From Pseudomonas shirazensis (GTDB lineage: Bacteria > Pseudomonadota > Gammaproteobacteria > Pseudomonadales > Pseudomonadaceae): a DNA stretch of 64,000 nucleotides. The DNA lies in the NCBI RefSeq assembly GCF_014268785.2, contig NZ_JABWRD020000002.1, positions 908,001 through 972,000 of the forward strand. Direction: 5' to 3'. The notes beneath the pieces were generated by a model. The model was not told the origin of the DNA, did no database searches, and worked only from the letters and a program-made list of their open reading frames with translations. Shown one piece after another: positions 50,708 to 59,545 of this stretch; position 1 is the stretch's first letter; each line of letters starts with the position of its first letter. The translations under genes and the position numbers were made by a program.

Positions 50708-52111
50708 CTAGCGGTGCAGCTCGGCCTGCTGCTCGGCCAACTCACCCTGACCTGCACGCGGCTTGCACCAGAGCAGGTAGGACGCGACCAGAAATACCAC
50801 CCACACCACCCCGACCAGCAATGCGGCCTGAGTGTCCGGGAAGTAACCGAGCACACCAAAAATGAACACCATGAAAGCAATCGCCAGGGCCGGCCCATAG
50901 GGCCAGAACGGTACCGGAAACTTCAGACTGGCGACTTCCTCACAGCTCATGCTGCGGCGCATCGCCACTTGAGTGAGCAGGATCATCAGCCAGACCCAGA
51001 CCGTGGCGAAAGTGGCGATCGAGGCGATCAGCAGGAACACGTTCTCCGGGATCAAATAGTTGAGCACCACGCCGATCAGCAACGCCGCGCCCATCACTAC
51101 CACCGTCAGCCACGGCACACCGTGTTTGGACAGCTGGGCGAAGCCACGCGGGGCATGGCCCTGCTGGGCCAGGCCGTACATCATGCGCCCGGCACCGAAG
51201 ATGTCGCTGTTGATTGCCGACACTGCTGCAGAAATCACCACCACGTTGAGCACGGCAGCGGCCGAGCCTATCCCGAGGTTGCTGAATATCTGCACGAACG
51301 GGCTGCCCTGGCTGCCGATCTGCGGCCAGGGGTACAGGCTCATCAAGACAAACAAGGTGAGCACGTAGAACAGCAGGATACGCAGCGGCACGGCGTTGAT
51401 TGCCTTGGGGATGACTCGCTGCGGGTCTTTGGCTTCGCCAGCAGTGATACCGATGATTTCGATACCGCCAAAAGCGAACATCACCACGGCAAACGAGGCG
51501 ATCACCCCGGCAATGCCGTTGGGCATGAAGCCGCCATGCTCGAACAGGTTGCTCACGCCGACCGCCGAGCCACTACCGACCTGGCCCATGCCGAAGGCCA
51601 TGATGCCAAGCCCGGCGAGGATCATCGCGACAATCGCGCCGACCTTGAGCAGCGACAGCCAGAATTCCATCTCGCCGAACACTTTGACGTTGCACAGGTT
51701 GAGCCCACCGATCAGGAAGACGATGCCCAGCACCCAGATCCAACGCGCCACTTCAGGGAACCAGAAGCCCATGTAGATACCAAAGGCGGTCACGTCGGCG
51801 ATACAGACAATGATCATTTCGAAGGCGTAGGTCCAGCCCAGCACAAAGCCTGACAGCGGCCCCAGGTAGGTGCTGGCATATTGGCCAAAGGAGCCGGCGA
51901 CCGGGTTGTGCACGGCCATTTCGCCGAGTGCGCGCATGACCATGAACACGGCGGCGCCACCGATCAGGTAGGCCAGCAGTACCGCTGGGCCGGCCATCTG
52001 GATGGCTGAGGCAGAGCCATAGAACAGCCCGGTGCCGATCGCCGAGCCGAGCGCCATGAAACGGATGTGGCGGGACGTCAGCCCGCGTTTTAGACCTTGA
52101 GATTGTTGCAT
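50708..52111 (-). CDS. hutT: APC-family histidine permease
   Basis: 467 aa amino-acid/proton symporter with about twelve TM helices. Starts in the AAT-family manner ([20 protein letters not shown], binding the substrate backbone). Position inside the hut operon, between hutH and hutI, marks it as the histidine importer; by sequence alone it resembles proline-specific ProY. AAGGGA lies before the ATG. Confidence 0.88.
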   Translation of the reverse strand: MQQSQGLKRGLTSRHIRFMALGSAIGTGLFYGSASAIQMAGPAVLLAYLIGGAAVFMVMRALGEMAVHNPVAGSFGQYASTYLGPLSGFVLGWTYAFEMIIVCIADVTAFGIYMGFWFPEVARWIWVLGIVFLIGGLNLCNVKVFGEMEFWLSLLKVGAIVAMILAGLGIMAFGMGQVGSGSAVGVSNLFEHGGFMPNGIAGVIASFAVVMFAFGGIEIIGITAGEAKDPQRVIPKAINAVPLRILLFYVLTLFVLMSLYPWPQIGSQGSPFVQIFSNLGIGSAAAVLNVVVISAAVSAINSDIFGAGRMMYGLAQQGHAPRGFAQLSKHGVPWLTVVVMGAALLIGVVLNYLIPENVFLLIASIATFATVWVWLMILLTQVAMRRSMSCEEVASLKFPVPFWPYGPALAIAFMVFIFGVLGYFPDTQAALLVGVVWVVFLVASYLLWCKPRAGQGELAEQQAELHR

Positions 52112-52152
52112 GCTGCGTCCCTTTTATTTTTATGGACGAACGACTGCGTGCC

Positions 52153-52171
52153 GGGGCCGCCGCGCGGCCCC
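52153..52171 (-). terminator. GC hairpin between hutH and hutT
   Basis: GGGGCCGC-CGC-GCGGCCCC, perfect 8-bp arms. Located in the 67-base gap. No T-run follows on the transcribed strand, so it may be a processing or attenuating element rather than a full terminator. Confidence 0.55.
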
Positions 52172-52178
52172 AACGTCT

Positions 52179-53711
52179 TCACAGGCTTGGCAATACTCCA
52201 GCCGGCAACAACCCGGTCAGCGTGCCTTCGGCCAGCAGCGCGCTGGCCATTTCGATATCCGGCGAGAAGAACCGGTCACGCTCGTAGTGGGCAACCTTGG
52301 CACGCAGGGCGCGGCGCGCCTGCTCCAGCTTGGTCGAGGTTTTCAGGCCCTTGCGCAGGTCCAGGCCCTGGCAGGCACCGAGCCATTCGATGGCAAGCAC
52401 GCCACGCGTGTTCTCGGCCATTTCCCACAGGCGCTTGCCTGCTGCCGGCGCCATCGACACGTGGTCTTCCTGGTTGGCCGAGGTCGGCAGGCTGTCGACG
52501 CTGTGTGGGTGCGACAGCGCCTTGTTCTCACTGGCCAATGCTGCGGCGGTGACCTGGGCGATCATGAAACCGGAGTTGACCCCACCGTTTTCAACGAGGA
52601 ACGGCGGCAGTTGGGACATGTGCTTGTCCATCATCAGCGAGATGCGGCGCTCGCTCAGCGAACCGATCTCGGCAATCGCCAGGGCCAGGTTGTCAGCGGC
52701 CATGGCGACTGGCTCGGCGTGGAAGTTGCCACCGGAAATCACATCACCTTCGGCGGCGAACACCAGCGGGTTGTCGGAGACAGCGTTGGATTCGATCGCC
52801 AGCACTTCCGCGGCCTGACGCAACTGGGTCAGGCAAGCGCCCATCACCTGTGGCTGGCAACGCAGCGAGTACGGGTCCTGGACCTTGCCGCAGTTTTCGT
52901 GGGAGCGCGACACTTCGGTCGAATCACCGAGCAGGTCACGGTAGCAGGCCGCGGCGTCAATCTGACCGCGCTGGCCGCGCACTTCATGGATGCGCGCATC
53001 GAACGGCGAGCGCGAGCCCAGCGCGGCTTCGACGGTCAGGCCGCCGCAGGTGATCGCGGCAGCAAACAGGTCCTCCGCGTGGAACAAGCCGCGCAGGGCA
53101 TAGGCGGTAGACGCCTGGGTGCCGTTGAGCAGGGCCAGGCCCTCTTTGGCGGCCAGGGTCAGCGGTTCGAGGCCAGCCACAGCCAGGGCTTCGCTAGCTT
53201 CCAGCCACTGTCCTTTGTAACGGGCCTTGCCCTCGCCGAGCAGCACCAGCGACATGTGCGCCAGCGGCGCGAGGTCGCCGGAGGCGCCGACCGAGCCTTT
53301 CAGCGGAATGTGCGGATAGACTTCGGCGTTGACCAGGCTGATCAGCGCATCGATGACCTTGCGCCGAATGCCGGAGAAACCACGGCTGAGGCTGTTGATC
53401 TTGAGCACCATGATCAGCCGTACGAGAGCGTCGTCCAGCGGCGCGCCGATACCGGCGGCGTGCGACAACACCAGCGAACGCTGCAGGTTCTCGAGGTCTT
53501 CACGGGCAATGCGGGTCGAGGCCAGCAGGCCGAAACCGGTGTTGATGCCGTAGGCGGTTCGGTCTTCGGCGAGAATCTGCTCGACACAAGCGACGCTGGC
53601 ATCGATCGCCGGGCCCGCGCTGTCGTCCAGGCGCAGCTTGACGGGTGCGGCATGAATGGCGCGCAGCTGGGCCAGGGTCAGGGTACCGGGCTTGAGGGTC
53701 AGTTCGGTCAC
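52179..53711 (-). CDS. hutH: Histidine ammonia-lyase
   Basis: First catabolic step: histidine to urocanate and ammonia. 510 aa, identical in length to the crystallised P. putida enzyme. GTG start with GGAG upstream. The prosthetic MIO group forms from Ala-Ser-Gly in [14 protein letters not shown] (Ser at residue 144 counting Met). Follows hutU by 72 bases. Confidence 0.98.
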   Translation of the reverse strand: MTELTLKPGTLTLAQLRAIHAAPVKLRLDDSAGPAIDASVACVEQILAEDRTAYGINTGFGLLASTRIAREDLENLQRSLVLSHAAGIGAPLDDALVRLIMVLKINSLSRGFSGIRRKVIDALISLVNAEVYPHIPLKGSVGASGDLAPLAHMSLVLLGEGKARYKGQWLEASEALAVAGLEPLTLAAKEGLALLNGTQASTAYALRGLFHAEDLFAAAITCGGLTVEAALGSRSPFDARIHEVRGQRGQIDAAACYRDLLGDSTEVSRSHENCGKVQDPYSLRCQPQVMGACLTQLRQAAEVLAIESNAVSDNPLVFAAEGDVISGGNFHAEPVAMAADNLALAIAEIGSLSERRISLMMDKHMSQLPPFLVENGGVNSGFMIAQVTAAALASENKALSHPHSVDSLPTSANQEDHVSMAPAAGKRLWEMAENTRGVLAIEWLGACQGLDLRKGLKTSTKLEQARRALRAKVAHYERDRFFSPDIEMASALLAEGTLTGLLPAGVLPSL

Positions 53712-53728
53712 TTCGCTACTCCATTGGC

Positions 53729-53744
53729 GGGGCCCGCAGGCCCC
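53729..53744 (-). terminator. GC hairpin between hutU and hutH
   Basis: GGGGCC-CGCA-GGCCCC in the 72-base intercistronic gap. Similar in character to the hutH-hutT hairpin; may give a step in transcript abundance after hutU. Confidence 0.55.
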
Positions 53745-53783
53745 TTCTTGTTATTCAGTATCGGCGTTGTCGGCGGCGGCTGA

Positions 53784-55457
53784 TCAGGCGTTGATCATCG
53801 GCAGATCGAGGCCCTGCTGGTTGGCGCAGTCAACGGCGATCTGGTAGCCCGCATCGGCGTGGCGCATGACGCCGGTGCCCGGATCGTTGGTCAGTACGCG
53901 AGCAATACGCTCGGCAGCTTCATCGCTGCCATCACAGACGATGACCATACCCGAGTGCTGCGAGAAGCCCATGCCAACGCCGCCGCCGTGGTGCAGCGAG
54001 ACCCAGGTCGCGCCACTGGCGGTATTGAGCAAGGCGTTGAGCAGTGGCCAGTCGGACACGGCGTCGGAGCCATCCTGCATCGATTCGGTTTCGCGGTTGG
54101 GGCTGGACACCGAACCGGAGTCGAGGTGGTCACGGCCGATCACTATCGGTGCCGACAGCTCACCGCTGCGGACCATCTCGTTGAAGGCCAGGCCGAGCTT
54201 GGCACGCTGGCCCAGGCCAACCCAGCAGATCCGCGCTGGCAGGCCCTGGAAGCTGATGCGCTCACGGGCCATGTCCAGCCAGCGGTGCAGGTGGGCGTCG
54301 TCGGCGATCAGTTCCTTGACCTTGGCATCGGTCTTGTAGATGTCTTCGGCGTCACCCGACAGCGCCACCCAGCGGAACGGACCTACACCGCGGCAGAACA
54401 GCGGGCGGATATAGGCCGGGACGAAGCCGGGGAAGTCGAAGGCATTGCTGACGCCCTCTTCCATCGCCATCTGGCGAATGTTGTTGCCGTAGTCGAAGGT
54501 CGGCACGCCTTGCTGTTGGAAGTCGAGCATGGCTTTGACGTGCACCGCCATCGACTGCTTGGCGGCCTTGACCACTGCCGCCGGGTCGGTCTGCGCGCGG
54601 TCGCGGTACTGCTCCCAGCTCCAGCCGGCCGGCAGGTAGCCGTTGAGCGGGTCGTGGGCGCTGGTCTGGTCGGTGACCATGTCCGGGCGCACGCCACGCT
54701 TGACCAACTCAGGCAGGATTTCGGCAGCGTTGCCGAGCAGGGCAATCGAGATCGCCTTGCCTTCCTGGGTGTATTTGGCGATGCGCGCCAGGGCGTCATC
54801 GAGGTCGCTGGCCTGCTCGTCGACATAACGGCTGCTCAGGCGGAAGTCGATGCGGCTCTGCTGGCACTCGATGTTTAGCGAGCAGGCACCGGCCAGGGTC
54901 GCGGCCAGCGGCTGTGCGCCACCCATGCCGCCCAGGCCTGCGGTGAGCACCCACTTGCCTTTGAGGCTGCCGTTGTAATGCTGGCGACCGGCCTCGACGA
55001 AGGTTTCATAGGTGCCCTGGACGATGCCCTGGCTGCCGATGTAGATCCAGCTGCCTGCGGTCATCTGGCCGTACATGGCCAGGCCCTTGGCATCCAGTTC
55101 GTTGAAGTGTTCCCAGTTGGCCCAGTGCGGCACCAGGTTGGAGTTGGCGATCAGCACGCGCGGGGCGTTGCTGTGGGTCTTGAACACGCCCACCGGCTTG
55201 CCCGACTGAACCAGCAGGGTCTCGTCGTCTTCCAGGCGGGTCAGGGTCTCGACGATCTTGTCGTAGCTCTGCCAGTTGCGCGCAGCACGGCCGATGCCGC
55301 CGTACACCACCAGCTCCTTGGGGTTCTCGGCCACTTGTGGGTCGAGGTTATTCATCAGCATGCGCAAGGGAGCTTCGGTCATCCAGCTCTTGGCGGTCAG
55401 CTTGTTGCCACGCGGGGCACGGATTTCTACGTCACGGTATTTGTTGTTGTCAGTCAC
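53784..55457 (-). CDS. hutU: Urocanate hydratase
   Basis: Second catabolic step: urocanate to imidazolonepropionate, using tightly bound NAD as an electrophile. 557 aa, the family length. Probable GTG start ([17 protein letters not shown]) with AGGA upstream. Conserved stretches [14 protein letters not shown] (NAD-binding), [14 protein letters not shown] and [16 protein letters not shown] are present. First gene of hutUHTIG, behind a HutC operator. Confidence 0.97.
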   Translation of the reverse strand: MTDNNKYRDVEIRAPRGNKLTAKSWMTEAPLRMLMNNLDPQVAENPKELVVYGGIGRAARNWQSYDKIVETLTRLEDDETLLVQSGKPVGVFKTHSNAPRVLIANSNLVPHWANWEHFNELDAKGLAMYGQMTAGSWIYIGSQGIVQGTYETFVEAGRQHYNGSLKGKWVLTAGLGGMGGAQPLAATLAGACSLNIECQQSRIDFRLSSRYVDEQASDLDDALARIAKYTQEGKAISIALLGNAAEILPELVKRGVRPDMVTDQTSAHDPLNGYLPAGWSWEQYRDRAQTDPAAVVKAAKQSMAVHVKAMLDFQQQGVPTFDYGNNIRQMAMEEGVSNAFDFPGFVPAYIRPLFCRGVGPFRWVALSGDAEDIYKTDAKVKELIADDAHLHRWLDMARERISFQGLPARICWVGLGQRAKLGLAFNEMVRSGELSAPIVIGRDHLDSGSVSSPNRETESMQDGSDAVSDWPLLNALLNTASGATWVSLHHGGGVGMGFSQHSGMVIVCDGSDEAAERIARVLTNDPGTGVMRHADAGYQIAVDCANQQGLDLPMINA

Positions 55458-55569
55458 GGGAGAGGTCCTTTGCGGTCATCCGACGGCGGGTGTCGATGAG
55501 CAATATACAAACACACCTTTACTTGTATGTACAAGCATGGACAACCAAATTATTCGGAGCTCGCCGTTA
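55458..55569 (-). promoter_or_regulatory. hutU promoter region
   Basis: About 110 AT-rich bases between the hutU start and the inverted-repeat element. Contains the HutC palindrome at 55522-55535. I looked for a sigma-54 GG-N10-GC pair and found none that is convincing. Confidence 0.5.
55522..55535. promoter_or_regulatory. HutC operator upstream of hutU
   Basis: Perfect palindrome CTTGTATGTACAAG containing TGTA-N2-TACA, the known HutC recognition pattern in pseudomonads. Lies 65 bases before the hutU start codon. A second TGTATATACA palindrome lies between hutC and hutF. Confidence 0.85.
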
Positions 55570-55705
55570 GATCGCTGGGGGCGCTACGCACCCCTTTCCG
55601 ACCGGTCCGGCGCCCCGGCAAGGCCGCTCCAGAGGTTTTGCAGCGCCGCCGGACCCGGTGGGAGCGGGTTCACCCGCGAAGGGGTGCGTAGCGCCCCCAG
55701 CAATC
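55570..55705. repeat. Large REP-containing inverted repeat between hutU and hutD
   Basis: Arms 55570-55596 and 55679-55705 (27 bp, one mismatch) invert the string GCTGGGGGCGCTACGCACCC. The interior contains two REP-type units: CCGGTCCGGCGCCCCGGCAA (like 32659) and GGGAGCGGGTTCACCCGCGA (the classical P. putida REP core). The right arm ends exactly at the hutD stop codon (55706). Confidence 0.85.
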
Positions 55706-56278
55706 TCAAACCGTGATCAATTCAATCAGGCAAAACCGCCCCTGCACATCCACCCCCAGCAACCCGTCGTTGCCCTCCAGGCGCAAACAGTCATACAACC
55801 CCAGCCGCTGCAGCTCGCGCCCGGCCATCTGCACTTCAACCTGGCTACCCGCGGCAAACAGCAACAGCGTCGACGCCGAGCTATACAGGCGGCTGGTGCC
55901 ATCGAACCACTGCAACCGCGCCCGATAGCGCTGCGGCGCGTAGATCAGGTTGAAGTCGCGGATCATCCCGCCCAGCAGCTTGCACTGCACCTGGCTCTGG
56001 CCGCCGAAGGCAAACGCATCGAACGCCAGCAACGGCCGGCTGAGCTGGCCGTCGACCAGCAGACGCATGCCATCCCCCTGCAGCACACTGATGATCCGCT
56101 GGTACCCGGCAAAGCTGGAAAAGCCGCCCGACTCTTCGATATCGGCAATCGACAGGCGCCAGCCAAATCCATCCAGGCCATCGCCAGCATCGCGGGCGAT
56201 CTCTTCGGTAAAACCGCCGCCGTTCTTCCATGGCATGCGCGGGTAATCCGCCGCGTGTAGCAACTGCATCTGGCTCAT
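55706..56278 (-). CDS. hutD: HutD family protein
   Basis: 190 aa cupin-like protein from MSQMQLLHAADYPRMPWKNG. HutD is reported to limit hut overexpression in P. fluorescens, mechanism unclear. Conserved NGGGFTEEIA and WRLSIADIEESGGFSSF are present. Its start overlaps the hutC stop by four bases, so the two regulators are cotranscribed. Confidence 0.92.
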   Translation of the reverse strand: MSQMQLLHAADYPRMPWKNGGGFTEEIARDAGDGLDGFGWRLSIADIEESGGFSSFAGYQRIISVLQGDGMRLLVDGQLSRPLLAFDAFAFGGQSQVQCKLLGGMIRDFNLIYAPQRYRARLQWFDGTSRLYSSASTLLLFAAGSQVEVQMAGRELQRLGLYDCLRLEGNDGLLGVDVQGRFCLIELITV

Positions 56279-57021
56279 TTGCTGAAGCGTCCTTCCAGGC
56301 GATGGCGGGAACCGGGGTGAATCAGGCGCGCGGCGGTGACCGGCTGGCGACCCGACCAGGTGCGGCGGCGAATCAGCAGGCATGGCTCGCCGGCATCGAT
56401 CTGCAGCAGGCGGCACTCGTCCGGCTCGGCCAGAATCGCCTCGACCACGTGCTCGCCTTCAGTCAGTGGCGCCACCTGCGACAGGTAGGCATAGGGTGTC
56501 TGCCGGGTAAAGTCCTGCTTGAGGTAGTCCGGGGCAATCGCGGCGTTGACGTAGCGATCCTCGATCTGCACCGGCACGCCGTTTTCGTAATGCACGATCA
56601 ACGAGTGGAATACCCGCTGACCTTCGCGCATATCCAGCGCCAGGGCGCGCTCGGAACCTGCGGCCTCTTCGCCGAGCACAATCACCTGGCAACTATGCTG
56701 ATGGCCACGGCCGGCGATCTCGTCGGCAATATTGTTGACCTCGAACAGCGCGGAACGGCTCTTGGGCTCGGCGACGAACGTGCCGACCCCCTGCATGCGC
56801 ACCAGCAATCCGTCAGCAGTCAGCTCGCGCAAGGCGCGGTTGATGGTCATGCGGCTGAAACCCAGCTGGTTGACCAGCTCGCTCTCGGACGGCACCCGGT
56901 GATGCGGCGGCCAGCTGCCGTTTTCGATCTGCTGGACGATCATCTGTTTGACCCGGGCATACAGCGGCGCCGGCCCTTCGCCCATCTGGGCAACCAGCGC
57001 GGAGACAGGAGGTGTCGGCAC
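56275..57021 (-). CDS. hutC: HutC, GntR-family repressor of histidine utilisation
   Basis: 248 aa. N-terminal winged helix (VPSESELVNQLGFSRMTINR) and C-terminal UTRA ligand domain that binds urocanate in the family (segment RVFHSLIVHYENGVPVQIED). Represses hut genes through TGTA-N2-TACA sites. One such site lies in its own 109-base upstream gap shared with hutF, so it is likely autoregulated. Confidence 0.97.
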   Translation of the reverse strand: MPTPPVSALVAQMGEGPAPLYARVKQMIVQQIENGSWPPHHRVPSESELVNQLGFSRMTINRALRELTADGLLVRMQGVGTFVAEPKSRSALFEVNNIADEIAGRGHQHSCQVIVLGEEAAGSERALALDMREGQRVFHSLIVHYENGVPVQIEDRYVNAAIAPDYLKQDFTRQTPYAYLSQVAPLTEGEHVVEAILAEPDECRLLQIDAGEPCLLIRRRTWSGRQPVTAARLIHPGSRHRLEGRFSK

Positions 57022-57093
57022 GGCTTTGATCCTTGTGCGGTTTGAGTGAGCAGTAGCTTGCCGCAGTTTACCGGGCAGGCAAACGCCTGTATA

Positions 57094-57103
57094 TGTATAT
57101 ACA
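57094..57103. promoter_or_regulatory. HutC operator between hutC and hutF
   Basis: Perfect palindrome TGTATATACA (TGTA-TA-TACA), within CTGTATATGTATATACAAG. Divergent position would let HutC control hutCD and hutF together. Confidence 0.8.
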
Positions 57104-57130
57104 AGCTAACAAGAACAGGAAGATGCCTAC

Positions 57131-58495
57131 ATGTCCGTGTACTTTGCCGAGCGCGCCCTGCTCCCCAGCGGTTGGGCGCGCAACGTCCGTCTAGAGGTCG
57201 ACGCCCAAGGCCAGCTTGCCAGCCTGCAGGTCGATGCCTCGGCAGACGGCGCCGAGCGCCTGGCCGGGCCGCTGCTGCCGGGCATGCCCAACCTTCATTC
57301 GCACGCCTTCCAGCGCGCCATGGCGGGCCTGGCAGAAGTGGCAGGCAACCCCAACGACAGTTTCTGGACCTGGCGCGAGCTGATGTACCGCATGGTTGGC
57401 CAGATCAGCCCGGAACAACTGCAGGTCATCGCCCGCCAGCTGTACATCGAGATGCTCAAGGCCGGATATACCTCGGTCGCCGAGTTCCATTACGTGCACC
57501 ACGATCGCGATGGCCAGCGCTATGCCGATCCCGCCGAGCTGTCACGGTGCATCAGTGCCGCCGCCAGCGCCGCCGGGATTGGCCTGACGTTGTTGCCGGT
57601 GCTGTACAGCCACGCAGGTTTCGGCGGCCAGCCCGCCAGCGAGGGGCAACGCCGCTTTATCAATAGCAGCGAGCAATACCTGCGCCTGCACGAACAGCTC
57701 AAGCCAGTGCTGGCGGCACAACCGGCGCAGCGCCTGGGCTTGTGCTTCCACTCGCTGCGCGCGGTCACTCCCGAGCAGATTGCCACGGTGCTGGCCAGCG
57801 GCGAGCAGGACTGCCCGGTACACATTCACATCGCTGAGCAGCAAAAGGAAGTCGACGACTGCCTGGCCTGGAGCGGGCGTCGTCCGCTGCAATGGCTATA
57901 TGAAAACGTCGAGGTCGACCGCCGCTGGTGTCTGGTACATGCCACCCACGCAGCGCCGGACGAGGTCGCAGCGATGGCCGAAAGCGGCGCGGTAGCTGGT
58001 TTGTGCCTGACCACCGAGGCCAACCTGGGCGACGGCATCTTCCCCGCTGTCGACTACCTGGCTCGGGGCGGGCGCATGGGGATTGGATCGGACAGCCACG
58101 TGTCACTCAGCGTGGTCGAAGAACTGCGCTGGCTTGAATACGGCCAGCGACTGCGTGATCAGCGCCGCAATCGGCTCTATCGCAGCGACCAGCCAATGGT
58201 TGGCCGCACCCTTTATGACGCAGCGCTCAGCGGTGGCGCGCAAGCCCTGGGGCAGCCGATCGGCGAGTTGACGGTGGGCAAGCGCGCGGACTGGCTGGTG
58301 CTCGACGGTGAGGACCCGTACATCGCTACTGCCGAAGGCGACGCCATCCTCAACCGCTGGCTGTTTGCCGGCGGCGACCGCCAGATCCGCGACGTGATGG
58401 TCAACGGCGCGTGGGTGGTGCGCCAGGGCCGCCATGCTCAGGAAGCCGAGAGCAACCGAGCATTTGCCGAGGTGCTCGGCCAACTGCTTGGCTGA
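57131..58495 (+). CDS. hutF: Formimidoylglutamate deiminase
   Basis: 454 aa amidohydrolase converting N-formimino-L-glutamate to N-formylglutamate plus ammonia, which defines the five-step route. The metal motif PNLHSHAFQRAM is near residue 56. HIHIAEQQKEVDD and HATHAAPDEVAAMAESGA supply further ligands, and IGSDSHVSL the catalytic Asp. AGGAA ribosome-binding site. Divergent from hutC. Confidence 0.96.
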   Translation: MSVYFAERALLPSGWARNVRLEVDAQGQLASLQVDASADGAERLAGPLLPGMPNLHSHAFQRAMAGLAEVAGNPNDSFWTWRELMYRMVGQISPEQLQVIARQLYIEMLKAGYTSVAEFHYVHHDRDGQRYADPAELSRCISAAASAAGIGLTLLPVLYSHAGFGGQPASEGQRRFINSSEQYLRLHEQLKPVLAAQPAQRLGLCFHSLRAVTPEQIATVLASGEQDCPVHIHIAEQQKEVDDCLAWSGRRPLQWLYENVEVDRRWCLVHATHAAPDEVAAMAESGAVAGLCLTTEANLGDGIFPAVDYLARGGRMGIGSDSHVSLSVVEELRWLEYGQRLRDQRRNRLYRSDQPMVGRTLYDAALSGGAQALGQPIGELTVGKRADWLVLDGEDPYIATAEGDAILNRWLFAGGDRQIRDVMVNGAWVVRQGRHAQEAESNRAFAEVLGQLLG

Positions 58496-58499
58496 GGGC

Positions 58500-59072
58500 T
58501 CAGTGTGCGGCGGCGATGTCGCGGTCGGCTACGCGCCAGATCAGGCGATTGGTGTCGTAGCCTTGCTGACGCGCCCTGGCCAGCAGGCTCTCGCGCTCCC
58601 AGGCCGGCAGGCTCGGCGTACGCGACAGGATCCACAGGTACTTGCGGTCCGGGCTGCCGACCAACGCGGTCTGATAACGCGAGTCGACGTACAACACCCA
58701 GTACTCGCCCTTGGCCACACCAGGCGCCAGGCGGGTGAACCAGTTGTCGAACTCGACCCAGAGCTTGTCGGTATGCCCGGCCTCCTGCGGCGTGGCACTG
58801 CCTTCGGCGCGGATCCACTGGCCGTCGAGCATGCGGCAACGGTTGAGCACGCCGATGCTGCCATCTGGCCGGGCGTTGTAATGCGCCTCGGACTGCGCGC
58901 AGTCGCGCTGGAAGTACATCGGCAGGCGGGCCAGCTCGAACCATTTGCCCTGATAGCGCTTGAGGTCGACGGCGCCTGCCGTCTTCGGCGCCAACGGGTC
59001 ATGGCTACCCGTGGCGCAGCCGCCCAGCAACAGGCTCAGGCACAGCCCAAGCAGCAGACTCAGGTGCCTCAT
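58500..59072 (-). CDS. Lipocalin family lipoprotein (Blc-like)
   Basis: 190 aa. Type II signal peptide with lipobox LLLGGC at residues 14-19 (Cys about 19). The lipocalin GxW motif appears as KRYQGKWFELARLP, followed by a beta-barrel and the motif YLWILSRTPSLP. Bacterial lipocalins bind lipids at the outer membrane. Four bases after the convergent hutF; the start overlaps the upstream small lipoprotein gene's stop. Confidence 0.92.
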   Translation of the reverse strand: MRHLSLLLGLCLSLLLGGCATGSHDPLAPKTAGAVDLKRYQGKWFELARLPMYFQRDCAQSEAHYNARPDGSIGVLNRCRMLDGQWIRAEGSATPQEAGHTDKLWVEFDNWFTRLAPGVAKGEYWVLYVDSRYQTALVGSPDRKYLWILSRTPSLPAWERESLLARARQQGYDTNRLIWRVADRDIAAAH

Positions 59073-59323
59073 TTAAGGCCCTGCCCGGAGTACATCAATA
59101 CTTTGTCCGCTGCATACTGCACACTGATGAAGCTGTTCTGGTCACCCCAGGTGCAGCTGCTCATGCCTAGCGCGCCCGAGCACTCGGTAGGTGTACCCAG
59201 CAGTTGTTCGACCGCCGCGCGGTTCATGCCGGCGCTGAGTTTGGAGTAGTTTTCCTGGTTGATCTTGCTGCACGCAGTCAGCACGACGCACAACGACAAC
59301 AGGGCGAGGGAACGCAGCGACAT
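59069..59323 (-). CDS. Small lipoprotein with a BamE/SmpA-like domain
   Basis: 84 aa. Lipobox LTAC (Cys 18). The mature part KLSAGMNRAAVEQLLGTPTECS resembles BamE/SmpA-OmlA and DUF3862 folds (conserved G-M-x-x-x-x-V-x-x-L-L-G-x-P). Function unknown. Overlaps the lipocalin gene by four bases, so the two are likely made together. Confidence 0.8.
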   Translation of the reverse strand: MSLRSLALLSLCVVLTACSKINQENYSKLSAGMNRAAVEQLLGTPTECSGALGMSSCTWGDQNSFISVQYAADKVLMYSGQGLK

Positions 59324-59545
59324 GAAGGGACACTCCTGGACACGGACATCAGGCGAGGCGCCTGTGGAGACCTTGGAGAGTAAAAAGCCTCCGTGGTTCC
59401 CTGACCGCAGCGCTTAAATGCCGGCCGTTGGTCGTCTGACTGGCCAACGACTCATGTTTTACCCGCACAAGTCGACACAACGAGCAGTGGAGCAGCAGCC
59501 TGCCCTACCCCCTGCCCTTCGACGTGCATTCGCGCAGACTCAGCC
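59324..59545. promoter_or_regulatory. Divergent lipoprotein / MCP intergenic region
   Basis: 222 bases holding the promoters for the minus-strand lipoprotein pair and the plus-strand chemoreceptor. A loose GTTGG/CCAAC hairpin is seen near 59428-59450. No sigma-28 consensus comparable to those at 34963 and 37032 is found. Confidence 0.35.

Noticed and set aside
55458..55569. Possible sigma-54 promoter for hutU
   Set aside because: No GG and GC pair at the required 10-base spacing was found on the transcribed strand; a promoter of this type may still exist but the sequence does not show it clearly.
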